Of a stretch of DNA of 6,441 nucleotides, positions 1 through 6,441 are shown one piece after another; the stretch's first letter is position 1; every line of letters begins with the position of its first letter. Source of the DNA: Deltaproteobacteria bacterium (lineage in GTDB: Bacteria; Bdellovibrionota_F; JAHFAK01); assembly GCA_023250585.1 (NCBI GenBank), contig JAHFAK010000043.1:10213-16653 (forward strand), read 5' to 3'. Under the pieces are notes generated by a model. The model made no database searches and was not told the DNA's origin. It saw only the letters and a program-made list of their open reading frames with translations. Position numbers and translations under genes: made by a program.

Positions 1-58
1 CGACGAAGCCAACGAAGTTAGCGTTTGAATGCGACTGCGTATTATTATCTTAATTTTC
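1..58 (+). other. Left-edge segment, possibly the last codons of an upstream gene
   Basis: All three forward frames are closed within the first 53 bases. The frame starting at base 2 reads DEANEVSV and stops at TGA 26-28. The frame starting at base 3 reads TKPTKLAFECDCVLLLS and stops at TAA 51-53. Either could be the tail of a gene cut by the window edge. The segment is richer in G and C than the AT-rich leader that follows, which fits a coding-to-intergenic change near base 40. There is too little sequence to name a product or be sure it is coding. Confidence 0.2.
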
Positions 59-86
59 TTTACATCTAACACTCTTTTATATTAAT
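59..86 (+). promoter_or_regulatory. Possible promoter for the transketolase / ATP-grasp operon
   Basis: TTTACA at 59-64 is a fair -35-like hexamer. Sixteen bases later, ATTAAT at 81-86 matches the -10 consensus at four of six positions. A better -10-like hexamer, TATATT at 78-83, sits only 13 bases after TTTACA. The same TTTACA hexamer with a 16-base spacer appears in front of lon. The stretch 41-90 is strongly AT-rich, as expected of a promoter. A start near base 93 would leave a leader of about 23 bases. The call is by eye only. Confidence 0.3.
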
Positions 87-103
87 TTCTAGCCATTTCT
101 CTT

Positions 104-108
104 GGAGA
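104..108 (+). promoter_or_regulatory. Ribosome binding site of the transketolase gene
   Basis: GGAGA lies seven bases before the ATG at 116, a normal Shine-Dalgarno sequence and spacing. It supports that ATG as the start. Confidence 0.75.
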
Positions 109-115
109 CAAATAT

Positions 116-2479
116 ATGAACGTATCGCAAAAAAAATTGACGTTTGGTCCGAGGAGGGGTTTTTATCTAGACGTTAATGATATCGAAACAAAATCTACGC
201 TTTCTCAAAAAGAACTTGAATATTTAGAGAAATTTAATTCTCTGTATAGATCTCTCTGCGGCGTTCTCTTTAATTTTGTCCCTAAATCAGGGCATCCTGG
301 CGGAAGTATCTCAGCAGGAAGAATAATAGAAAATCTTATTTTTTCTACTATGGATTACAATTTTTCTGATCCAAATTCTACATGTGCCGATGTTATCTCG
401 CTCGGCGCAGGCCATAAAGCCACCGGAGTTTATGCAATGTGGGCTTTGCGTAATGAGATGGTTCGCATTACCGACCCAAAAATGCTTCCAAGCGAAAACA
501 AGCAATTGAGACTCGAGGATCTTTTGGGCTTTAGACGAAACCCTTGTACAAAAACCCCTCTCTTTGTTGAATATAAAGCAAAAGCTCTTGATGGACATAC
601 AACTCCAACGACTCCCTTTATAAGACTTTCAACGGGCGCTTCAGGAATCGGCGATGCCTCAAGTATCGGACTTGGCTTTGCACTACTCGACAGTTTTTCC
701 GAAAATTTTCCGTTCATTCATATTATCGAAGGAGAAGGCGGATTAACAACGGGAAGAGCAGCAGAAGCCACTGCTGCTGCAGGCACTGCAAGCTTAAAAA
801 ATGTCATTATGCACCTTGATTGGAATCAAGCAGGTATTGATGCAGATGCAATCTGCCGCGATGGTTCTAAACCGGGAGAATATGTTCAATGGGATCCCCG
901 AGAATTTTTCTACTTATATGATTGGAATGTTATTTATCTTTCTGATGGCTTTTCCTATACCGATATTTATAAAGCTCAAGATTTTGCAGTAAAACAAAAA
1001 GAAAATAATCAACCAACGGCTATTGTTTATAAAACAGTTAAGGGTTGGAAATATGGAATTACCGGTTCAAAATCGCATGGAAGCGGGCACGAATTCTGTT
1101 CTCCGGAGTATTATAATTTTTTAAAAGAATGTGAAACGACTTTTAATATTCACATGCCTCGTTTCGCCGGAGAAAAAAATGAAGCAGCCGTAGAAAAAGC
1201 ACTCTATGATACGTTACTCGTTTATAGAAAAACACTGGAAGCGAATAAAGATATGTCTCTCTTTTTTACTGAAAGATTAAAAATATCTAAAAAACGCCTC
1301 GAAAGCTTGAAAAGAGAAAATTATCATAAGCCATATGATTTGAAAATTATCGATAATCAGGCTCTCATGAATTCTCAAGAAACACCAAAAGAATTAGATC
1401 TTGCTCCTGATACTAAAATTGCGCTCAGAGAAACATTGGGAAATGTTTTAAATTATATTAATAAAAAAACCAACGGTGGACTTGTTGCCGCTTCGGCAGA
1501 TCTTTTTGCATCAACGGGAGTGAAAAAAATTGCGCAGGGACTTTCAGAAGGGCTCTATAATTTTACAACGAATCGAAATGCGCGTCTTATTGCAGTTGGC
1601 GGAATTTGCGAAGATGGAATTGGCGGATTCATGACGGGTGTATCTACCTATGGAAATCATATCGGGGTTTCCGCATCATTTGCAGCCTTTGTTGTTCCAA
1701 TGGAGCACACAGCATTGAGGCTTCATTGCATAGCTCAACAAGCAAAACACGACGTTGGAGAAAATAAAAAAAACACAATGATGATTGTATGCGGACATGC
1801 GGGCATGGAAACAGGCGAAGATGGACCAACGCATGCAGACCCGCAAGTATTACAGCTTATTTCAGAAAATTTTCCTAGAGGTCATGTGATTACGTTAACT
1901 CCATGGGACTCGAGAGAATTATGGCCATTGATTATGTATGGATTACAAAAACATCCTTCCGTACTTGCGCCCTTTGTTACACGCCCAACCGAAAAAATAA
2001 TCGACAGAAAAAAATATAATCTGGCGGATATAAATGAAACATTAACCGGAATGTATCGACTGCGTAAGCATGACTCTAAAAAAGAATACCATGGAGCGAT
2101 TGTTCTTCAAGGAAGTGGAATTGCGAATGCTTTTGTATCTGAGACGCTTCCGAAACTCGATAACGACGGAATTAATGTGGATGTATTTTACGTGAGCAGC
2201 CTTGAACTCTTTGATTCACTTTCAAAAGAAGAACAGAATAAAATGTATCCTGAAAAAACAGCAAACCTTGCAATGGGAATCACGGGATTTACCCTGCCCA
2301 CAATGTATAGATGGATTCAATCAAGCTTTGGCAGAGATCACACGCTCTATCCTTTTTTAAAGGGACATTTTTTGGGATCAGGTCCAGGACATAAAGTTAT
2401 TGAAGAAGCAGGGCTTAATGGCGAAGCTCAGTATAAGGCTATTATTGAATATATTGAAAAGCGCAAAAGACATACATGA
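116..2479 (+). CDS. tkt: Transketolase family protein, divergent long form (thiamine diphosphate enzyme)
   Basis: Transketolase moves two-carbon ketol units between sugar phosphates in the cytosolic non-oxidative pentose phosphate pathway, using thiamine diphosphate and a divalent metal. The 787-residue protein has the family's three domains. The N-terminal cofactor domain shows SGHPGGS (58-64), GAGH (97-100), the cofactor motif GEGG (206-209) to LDWN (234-237), and SHGSGH (320-325). The pyrimidine-binding domain starts near 435 and shows SADLFASTG (460-468), GICEDGIGG (496-504) with E499 the likely catalytic glutamate, and GEDGPTH (567-573), close to the classical transketolase motif. The C-terminal domain is about 658-785. 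Bacterial transketolases are usually near 660 residues; much of the extra length is an N-terminal extension (1-40), a lysine-rich linker (about 350-430) and a larger middle region. The cofactor motif has E207 where GDG is usual. The ATG has a good ribosome binding site, and the ATP-grasp gene follows 32 bp downstream, probably cotranscribed. Membership of the family is sure; substrate is not, so the symbol is provisional. Confidence 0.88.
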   Translation: MNVSQKKLTFGPRRGFYLDVNDIETKSTLSQKELEYLEKFNSLYRSLCGVLFNFVPKSGHPGGSISAGRIIENLIFSTMDYNFSDPNSTCADVISLGAGHKATGVYAMWALRNEMVRITDPKMLPSENKQLRLEDLLGFRRNPCTKTPLFVEYKAKALDGHTTPTTPFIRLSTGASGIGDASSIGLGFALLDSFSENFPFIHIIEGEGGLTTGRAAEATAAAGTASLKNVIMHLDWNQAGIDADAICRDGSKPGEYVQWDPREFFYLYDWNVIYLSDGFSYTDIYKAQDFAVKQKENNQPTAIVYKTVKGWKYGITGSKSHGSGHEFCSPEYYNFLKECETTFNIHMPRFAGEKNEAAVEKALYDTLLVYRKTLEANKDMSLFFTERLKISKKRLESLKRENYHKPYDLKIIDNQALMNSQETPKELDLAPDTKIALRETLGNVLNYINKKTNGGLVAASADLFASTGVKKIAQGLSEGLYNFTTNRNARLIAVGGICEDGIGGFMTGVSTYGNHIGVSASFAAFVVPMEHTALRLHCIAQQAKHDVGENKKNTMMIVCGHAGMETGEDGPTHADPQVLQLISENFPRGHVITLTPWDSRELWPLIMYGLQKHPSVLAPFVTRPTEKIIDRKKYNLADINETLTGMYRLRKHDSKKEYHGAIVLQGSGIANAFVSETLPKLDNDGINVDVFYVSSLELFDSLSKEEQNKMYPEKTANLAMGITGFTLPTMYRWIQSSFGRDHTLYPFLKGHFLGSGPGHKVIEEAGLNGEAQYKAIIEYIEKRKRHT

Positions 2480-2497
2480 TTCTTATTTTGGCCATTT

Positions 2498-2504
2498 GGT
2501 GAGG
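2498..2504 (+). promoter_or_regulatory. Ribosome binding site that fixes a GTG start
   Basis: GGTGAGG, with the core GAGG at 2501-2504, lies seven bases before GTG 2512-2514. The next in-frame Met codon comes about 100 codons later, after the whole first sheet-helix unit of the N-terminal domain, so the GTG is the believable start. The site lies in the 32-bp gap after the transketolase stop, so the gene is translated independently even if cotranscribed. Confidence 0.7.
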
Positions 2505-2511
2505 TTTATTA

Positions 2512-3804
2512 GTGGAAAAGAAAAAGTTTTTATTCGTTTCAGTTGACGCCTTAATTAATGATATTGCATGGCAACTCGTCAAAGAAGGTCAAGACGTCAA
2601 ATACTGTATCCAAAACAAAAAAATTCAAGATGTCGCCGATGGTTTTGTGCCCAAATCTGAGGATTGGCAACAAGATGCTGACTGGGCGGATGTCATTATT
2701 TTTGATGATGTTCTTGGATATGGTAAACAAGCAGAAAAACTCCGAAAAGCAGGAAAGCTCGTTGTAGGAGGAACAGAATATACCGACAAATTAGAAGATG
2801 ATCGAACCTTTGGCCAGGAAGAAATGAAAAAGGCGGGCATCAATATTATTCCTTTCCAAGAATTCAATTCCTTTGATGACGCAATCACCTATGTAAAAGC
2901 AAACCCTAATCGCTATGTAATAAAGCCGAGCGGAGAAGCACAAAACATCAAACGGCTTCTTTTTGTGGGCGAAGAAGACGACGGAGTCGATGTCATTCAA
3001 GTTCTCGAAGCATATAAAAAACTCTGGACGAAAAAAATAAAAGTTTTCCAATTACAGCGACGTATGACTGGAGTTGAAATCGCTGTCGGAGCTTTCTTTA
3101 ATGGAAAACAATTTGCATATCCTATTAATGTTAATTTTGAACACAAAAAACTTTTTCCCGGAAATATAGGACTTTCAACGGGAGAAATGGGAACGTCAAT
3201 GTATTGGAGTGGCCCCAACCGTATCTTCAATGCTACGCTCAAAAAAATGGAACAACATTTTCAAGAAGTTGGATATGTTGGATATATGGATATCAACTGT
3301 ATCGTCAATGCGAATGGAATTTATCCTCTCGAATTTACTGCGCGCTTTGGATATCCAACTATTTCAATTCAGCAAGAAGGTATCGCAATGCCCATGGGAG
3401 AATTTCTCTATAAGCTTGCAACCAGCGAGTTAACTGAGTTTAAAACAAAAAAAGGATTTCAAGTAGGAGTACGAATTGTTGTTCCACCTTATCCCTTTAC
3501 CGATAAAGAAACGTTTGAAACGTATTCACGAGATGCCGCAATTCTTTTTAAAAAACCTACTCTGGAAGGGATTCATATCGAAGATGTCAAAAACGTTAAT
3601 GAGCAATGGGTTGTTGCGGGTGAATCAGGAGTTGTACTTGTCGTTGTTGGAATGGGATCGACAATGAAACAAGCCCAAAACCAAGTATATAACCGCATTG
3701 CAAATATCATGATTCCAAATATGTATTATCGAACTGACATTGGAAATCGTTGGTATGAAGATAGCGATCGACTTCACAGCTGGGGTTATTTAAGAGAAAT
3801 GTAA
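2512..3804 (+). CDS. PurD-like ATP-grasp ligase (phosphoribosylamine-glycine ligase family, divergent)
   Basis: The protein has 430 residues, the usual PurD length, and begins with GTG. PurD joins phosphoribosylamine and glycine using ATP in purine synthesis. Order of parts: N-terminal alpha/beta domain (about 4-100); ATP-grasp domain with YVIKPSG (135-141), K138 the likely ATP-binding lysine; RRMTGVEIAVGAFFNG (183-198), matching the PurD GEE.S..A..DG region; STGEMGT (222-228), matching PurD NTGGMGA; LEFTARFG (273-280), matching PurD LEFNARFG; then a C-terminal PurD-type domain ending YYRTDIGNRW (405-414), close to PurD FRRDIGHR. Two departures stand out. The N-terminal GxGGREH motif of true PurD is replaced by FVSVDALINDIAW, and the metal-binding Asn after E274 is Thr (T276), with Y281 where PurD has Asp. 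No other purine gene is in view; the upstream neighbour is a transketolase. Family membership is clear, but the substrate may differ from PurD, so no symbol is given. No signal peptide or membrane segment is visible; it should be cytosolic. Confidence 0.85.
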   Translation: MEKKKFLFVSVDALINDIAWQLVKEGQDVKYCIQNKKIQDVADGFVPKSEDWQQDADWADVIIFDDVLGYGKQAEKLRKAGKLVVGGTEYTDKLEDDRTFGQEEMKKAGINIIPFQEFNSFDDAITYVKANPNRYVIKPSGEAQNIKRLLFVGEEDDGVDVIQVLEAYKKLWTKKIKVFQLQRRMTGVEIAVGAFFNGKQFAYPINVNFEHKKLFPGNIGLSTGEMGTSMYWSGPNRIFNATLKKMEQHFQEVGYVGYMDINCIVNANGIYPLEFTARFGYPTISIQQEGIAMPMGEFLYKLATSELTEFKTKKGFQVGVRIVVPPYPFTDKETFETYSRDAAILFKKPTLEGIHIEDVKNVNEQWVVAGESGVVLVVVGMGSTMKQAQNQVYNRIANIMIPNMYYRTDIGNRWYEDSDRLHSWGYLREM

Positions 3805-3830
3805 ATTTTGCTCCGTGGAGTTTTAGCAGA

Positions 3831-6236
3831 TTAAAACGCCAGCTTTACTACTTCGCTGAAGTCTTTTACAAAATAAAACTCAAGATCTTTTTTGATATCG
3901 TCTTTTATTTCGGTAAGGTCTTTTTTGTTGTCATGAGGAAGAATAACCCTCTTAATACCAACGCGCTTTGCTGCAATAATTTTTTCTCTAATCCCGCCAA
4001 CGGGCATTACCCGACCGGATAAGGTAAGCTCGCCGGTCATAGAAGTTTTTTGAGCTATCTTTTTATTAGACGCAAGTGAAAGCAACGCCGTAGCAATTGC
4101 AATTCCTGCAGAAGGCCCATCTTTTTGTACTGCTCCGGCAGGGAAATGGATATGTAAATCGTAGTTTTTAAAAAACTCAGCTGGTACTTTTAATTCTTTA
4201 CTTTTGGATTTAATATAATTGACTGCAATACGTGCAGATTCATTCATTACGCTTCCAAGCTGGCCTGTAAGAACGACATCTTCTTTGCCTTGAAAACGCA
4301 AAGCTTCAATGAGAAGGACTTCTCCTCCCACGGGTGTCCACGCAAGTCCAACTGAAATTCCAGGTTTTGTTATTGAAATACGTTCTTCTCGATCAAATTG
4401 TTTTACCCCAAGATACTCTGAAAGATTTTTTTCCGTGACAACAAAAGATGTTTTTTCTTCCTTAACGATTGATTTGGCGATTTTTCGAGCAATTTTTTCA
4501 AGAGCACGCTCAAGGTTTCGTACCCCAGCTTCAGACGTATAGTCAGAAATAATTTTAGTAATAGCCTGATCAGTTATTTTTACCTGTTCTTCGGCAAGGC
4601 CGGTATTCGCTAATACTCTTTTTTTCAAATACTGCTTTGCAATTTCTCGTTTTTCATCATCAATATAACCAGGAATTTTAATAATTTCCATACGGTCGCG
4701 GAGAGGTTCAGAAATTGTATGCCGGACATTTGCCGTAGCAATAAACATTACGCGAGACAAATCAAAAGGAACATCGATATAGTGATCAACGTAATGAGTA
4801 TTTTGCTCTGGATCAAGCACTTCTAAAAGCGCGCTTGCAGGGTCTCCTCTGAAGTCTGATCCAATTTTATCAATTTCATCGAGCATAAACACGGGATTAT
4901 TGACGCCGGCGTTTTTTATATATTGCATGATTCGTCCCGGCATTGAACCGATATAGGTCCGTCGATGGCCTTTAATTTCAGCCTCATCGCGCATTCCACC
5001 TAATGAAAATCGTAAAAACTTCCTGCCAAGAGCCCGCGCAATAGATTTTCCCAAGGATGTTTTACCTACCCCGGGAGGCCCTTCAAAACAAAGAATTGCT
5101 CCTTTGTTATTGGGATTTAATTTTTTTACGGCGAGAAATTCTATAATTCTATCTTTTACATCTTCGAGGCCAAAGTGATCTTCGGCCAAAATATCTGATG
5201 CTTTTTTTAAATCAGTTTGTTCTTCTGATTTATTTCCCCATGGTAAATCTAAAACAGTTGAAACATAGTTGCGTAACAGCTGATATTCGGGTGATTCAGG
5301 AGTCATCGTCTCAAGTTTTTTAATTTCTTCGTACATCTTTTTCATGGCAGGATCATTCAGAGGACGAGAAGACATTTTTTCCTTCATTTGAAGAATTTCG
5401 TTATCTTTGTCATCAACTTCTTCGCCCAGCTCTTTTTTAATCACCTTGAGTTGCTCGCGCAGATAATAGGTATGCTGGTGCTTATCTATCTTCTCTTTTA
5501 TTTCATCACGAAGTTTTGAACCGAGTTTCAGAACTTCTAATTCCTTCATTAAATAAAAAGCGCACATTTCAAGACGCTTCTCTAAGTCTAATGTTTCTAA
5601 GAGTTCTTGTTTTTGAGCATTGGAAATCTTTAAACTCGATCCCACAAAATCCGCAAGCCGCGTTGGAGATTCTAAACTGACCATTGAATGAGCAAATTCT
5701 TCAGTCCAATATGTTTCAAACACAAGAACATCTTTGAGAAGATTTTGAACGTTTCTTACAACTGCATCAAATTTATTTTGGTCTTGCGAAGCAATATCAT
5801 CGAGGTATTTAACGTTAGAGAGTAAATCATTTCCCAGCGGAGTAATTTTTATTATTTTGAAACGTTTAATTCCTTGAATAATGAGAGTATACAATTTTGC
5901 TTCTGTTTTAATACTTTTAATAACTTTCACTACCAAGCCAATTCTGTTTTTTTGTTTTGATATCGATATATTATCTTCGTCTATATCTTTTACCGGACTG
6001 ACAACTCCGATATATACATTTCCTGATTTTTCAATGAGGTCAAAAAAAGGCGATTCCTTATCGTATTCAAGAGTAATAGTTGTTACCATTCCGGGAAAAA
6101 CAAGAAATGAGCTATTAAAAATTAAATATAATTCATTAGGAAGTTGTTCTTTAATTTTTATCAGAGAAAGCGCTTCGGTAGAAATATAATTATGGTTATT
6201 TACTTCTTCTTTATCTACTTTGTCTTTTTTTGGCAT
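3831..6236 (-). CDS. lon: ATP-dependent protease Lon (LonA type)
   Basis: Lon is a cytosolic hexameric AAA+ serine protease that unfolds and degrades damaged and regulatory proteins. From the chosen start the protein has 801 residues (E. coli Lon has 784). Domains in order: N-terminal substrate-binding domain (about 25-235); helical, probably coiled-coil segment (about 235-315) containing YYLREQLKVIKKELGE; AAA+ module with Walker A GPPGVGKTS (386-394), pore loop YIGSMPG (428-434), Walker B VFMLDEIDK (449-457), sensor-1 TAN (501-503) and sensor-2 GVRNLER (571-577); protease domain with KDGPSAG (705-711), nucleophile S709 and K752 in GIREK. The Ser-Lys spacing of 43 equals that of E. coli S679 and K722. 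No transmembrane segment is present, so it is LonA and not LonB. An ATG 13 codons upstream (6275) is in frame, but it has no ribosome binding site and lies inside the likely promoter, so the ATG at 6236 is preferred. The gene stands alone, convergent with the upstream pair, 26 bp from their last stop. All catalytic residues are intact. Confidence 0.96.
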   Translation of the reverse strand: MPKKDKVDKEEVNNHNYISTEALSLIKIKEQLPNELYLIFNSSFLVFPGMVTTITLEYDKESPFFDLIEKSGNVYIGVVSPVKDIDEDNISISKQKNRIGLVVKVIKSIKTEAKLYTLIIQGIKRFKIIKITPLGNDLLSNVKYLDDIASQDQNKFDAVVRNVQNLLKDVLVFETYWTEEFAHSMVSLESPTRLADFVGSSLKISNAQKQELLETLDLEKRLEMCAFYLMKELEVLKLGSKLRDEIKEKIDKHQHTYYLREQLKVIKKELGEEVDDKDNEILQMKEKMSSRPLNDPAMKKMYEEIKKLETMTPESPEYQLLRNYVSTVLDLPWGNKSEEQTDLKKASDILAEDHFGLEDVKDRIIEFLAVKKLNPNNKGAILCFEGPPGVGKTSLGKSIARALGRKFLRFSLGGMRDEAEIKGHRRTYIGSMPGRIMQYIKNAGVNNPVFMLDEIDKIGSDFRGDPASALLEVLDPEQNTHYVDHYIDVPFDLSRVMFIATANVRHTISEPLRDRMEIIKIPGYIDDEKREIAKQYLKKRVLANTGLAEEQVKITDQAITKIISDYTSEAGVRNLERALEKIARKIAKSIVKEEKTSFVVTEKNLSEYLGVKQFDREERISITKPGISVGLAWTPVGGEVLLIEALRFQGKEDVVLTGQLGSVMNESARIAVNYIKSKSKELKVPAEFFKNYDLHIHFPAGAVQKDGPSAGIAIATALLSLASNKKIAQKTSMTGELTLSGRVMPVGGIREKIIAAKRVGIKRVILPHDNKKDLTEIKDDIKKDLEFYFVKDFSEVVKLAF

Positions 6237-6240
6237 ATAT

Positions 6241-6246
6241 CCCCTT
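6241..6246 (-). promoter_or_regulatory. Ribosome binding site that decides the lon start
   Basis: Read on the minus strand, AAGGGG lies four bases before the ATG at 6236-6234. It can pair with the 16S tail using one G-U pair. The spacing is a little short. The alternative in-frame ATG at 6275 is preceded by AAATAAAGATTA, with no purine-rich site. Confidence 0.5.
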
Positions 6247-6261
6247 TGTGACCCAACAAAG
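6244..6261. repeat. Perfect 6-bp inverted repeat between the lon promoter and start codon
   Basis: CTTTGT (6244-6249) and ACAAAG (6256-6261) are exact inverted copies around a 6-base centre. The element lies between the -10-like hexamer and the lon start and overlaps the lon ribosome binding site. It could be an operator, or an RNA hairpin if transcription starts at or before 6261. A six-base match can also arise by chance in AT-rich DNA. Confidence 0.35.
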
Positions 6262-6264
6262 CCT

Positions 6265-6292
6265 ATATTATGCATTAATCTTTATTTGTAAA
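6265..6292 (-). promoter_or_regulatory. Likely lon promoter
   Basis: On the minus strand, TTTACA (6292-6287) is followed after 16 bases by TAATAT (6270-6265), matching sigma-70-type -35 and -10 boxes at four to five and four positions. Transcription would start near 6259-6257, leaving a leader of about 21-23 bases before the ATG at 6236 and leaving the ATG at 6275 untranscribed. I see no CIRCE (TTAGCACTC/GAGTGCTAA) heat-shock element. Confidence 0.45.
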
Positions 6293-6345
6293 GTCTGTAA
6301 CAGCTCAGTTAATTAGGAGAGATTAAGTAATTTCTCTATGGAACT

Positions 6346-6375
6346 GGATCCCGCGGTCAAGCCGCGGGATGACAA
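6346..6375 (+). repeat. GC-rich palindromic repeat, copy A
   Basis: The stem ATCCCGCGG (6348-6356) and its exact complement CCGCGGGAT (6362-6370) flank the loop TCAAG (6357-6361). It begins with GGATCC and ends with GACAA. It is far richer in G and C than its surroundings and matches copy B, in the opposite orientation, at 28 of 30 bases. It resembles dispersed palindromes known from intracellular bacteria such as Rickettsia and Wolbachia (recalled, not searched). It has no T-run after the stem, so a simple intrinsic terminator is unlikely. Confidence 0.8.
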
Positions 6376-6393
6376 TTTGAGAGTGTTTCCCGT

Positions 6394-6423
6394 TTGTCAT
6401 CCCGTGGCTTGACCACGGGATCC
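6394..6423 (-). repeat. GC-rich palindromic repeat, copy B (inverted relative to A)
   Basis: The stem ATCCCGTGG (6399-6407) and its exact complement CCACGGGAT (6413-6421) flank the loop CTTGA (6408-6412). Read on the minus strand it is the same element as copy A, with GGATCC at the outer end and GACAA at the inner end. The two differences from copy A fall at paired stem positions, so the hairpin is preserved. An 18-base spacer (6376-6393) separates the copies, so the pair can also fold as one 78-base cruciform. Confidence 0.8.
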
Positions 6424-6441
6424 ATCTTCATTTTTCCCATT

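Noticed and set aside
3805-3830. Possible bidirectional terminator between the convergent genes: CTCCGTGGAG followed by TTTT.
   Set aside because: The stem is only three to four base pairs around a two- to four-base loop, and there is no T-run on the minus-strand side. It is too weak to call.
4309-4542. Open frame on the + strand inside lon (77 codons), and similar ones at 5881-6189 and within the other two genes.
   Set aside because: They lie wholly inside strongly conserved coding sequence in other frames, and their translations show no recognisable domain.
3831-6275. Longer lon form starting at the upstream ATG (814 residues).
   Set aside because: There is no ribosome binding site, the ATG lies within the likely promoter, and the extra residues match nothing I know of the Lon N terminus.
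6318-6337. AGAGA/TCTCT inverted repeat upstream of lon.
   Set aside because: It is a five-base stem with a ten-base AT-rich loop and no T-run, within chance expectation for this composition.
6338-6412. A 24-codon open frame, beginning MELDPAVKPRDD, that runs through both palindromes.
   Set aside because: Its only nearby purine-rich site (AGGAG, 6315-6319) is 18 bases away, too far, and the frame consists almost entirely of the repeat.
6346-6423. Palindrome pair as an intrinsic terminator for a gene beyond the right edge.
   Set aside because: Neither stem is followed by a T-tract; the TTTTT at 6430-6435 is some nine bases after copy B and interrupted by other bases, so a terminator role is possible but unsupported.

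Overview
The window is an AT-rich stretch of bacterial DNA with three complete protein genes. Two are co-directional on the + strand: a divergent transketolase (116-2479) and a PurD-like ATP-grasp enzyme (2512-3804). They converge on a minus-strand gene for the ATP-dependent protease Lon (3831-6236, read leftward). The right end (6346-6423) holds a pair of GC-rich palindromes, inverted copies of one short repeat. TGA and TAA act as stops and tryptophan is TGG, so the standard bacterial code fits.

Organism: the palindromes resemble, from memory, short repeats scattered through genomes of intracellular bacteria such as Rickettsia and Wolbachia. Low GC, long divergent metabolic enzymes and a conventional LonA suggest a host-associated bacterium, for example Candidatus Dependentiae or a Rickettsiales-like lineage. 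This is an inference; nothing here fixes the phylum.

Layout: bases 1-115 are a short leader holding at most the last codons of an upstream gene, then a weak promoter-like region and a clear ribosome binding site. The two + strand genes are 32 bp apart, each with its own ribosome binding site, and are probably one operon. Only 26 bp separate the ATP-grasp stop from the lon stop, with no convincing terminator. The lon gene is driven from the right by a promoter-like sequence lying across an upstream in-frame ATG, which argues that translation starts at the second Met (6236). No stretch of more than 300 bases lacks a gene.

Function: transketolase belongs to the non-oxidative pentose phosphate pathway, which supplies ribose 5-phosphate. 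Canonical PurD uses phosphoribosylamine, two steps further on. The pairing could link pentose supply to a ligation reaction, but both proteins depart from their families at informative residues: the transketolase has GEG for GDG in the cofactor motif, and the ATP-grasp protein lacks the N-terminal GGREH motif and has a changed metal site. The exact reactions are therefore open. I see no defence system, mobile-element gene, CRISPR array, tRNA or rRNA.
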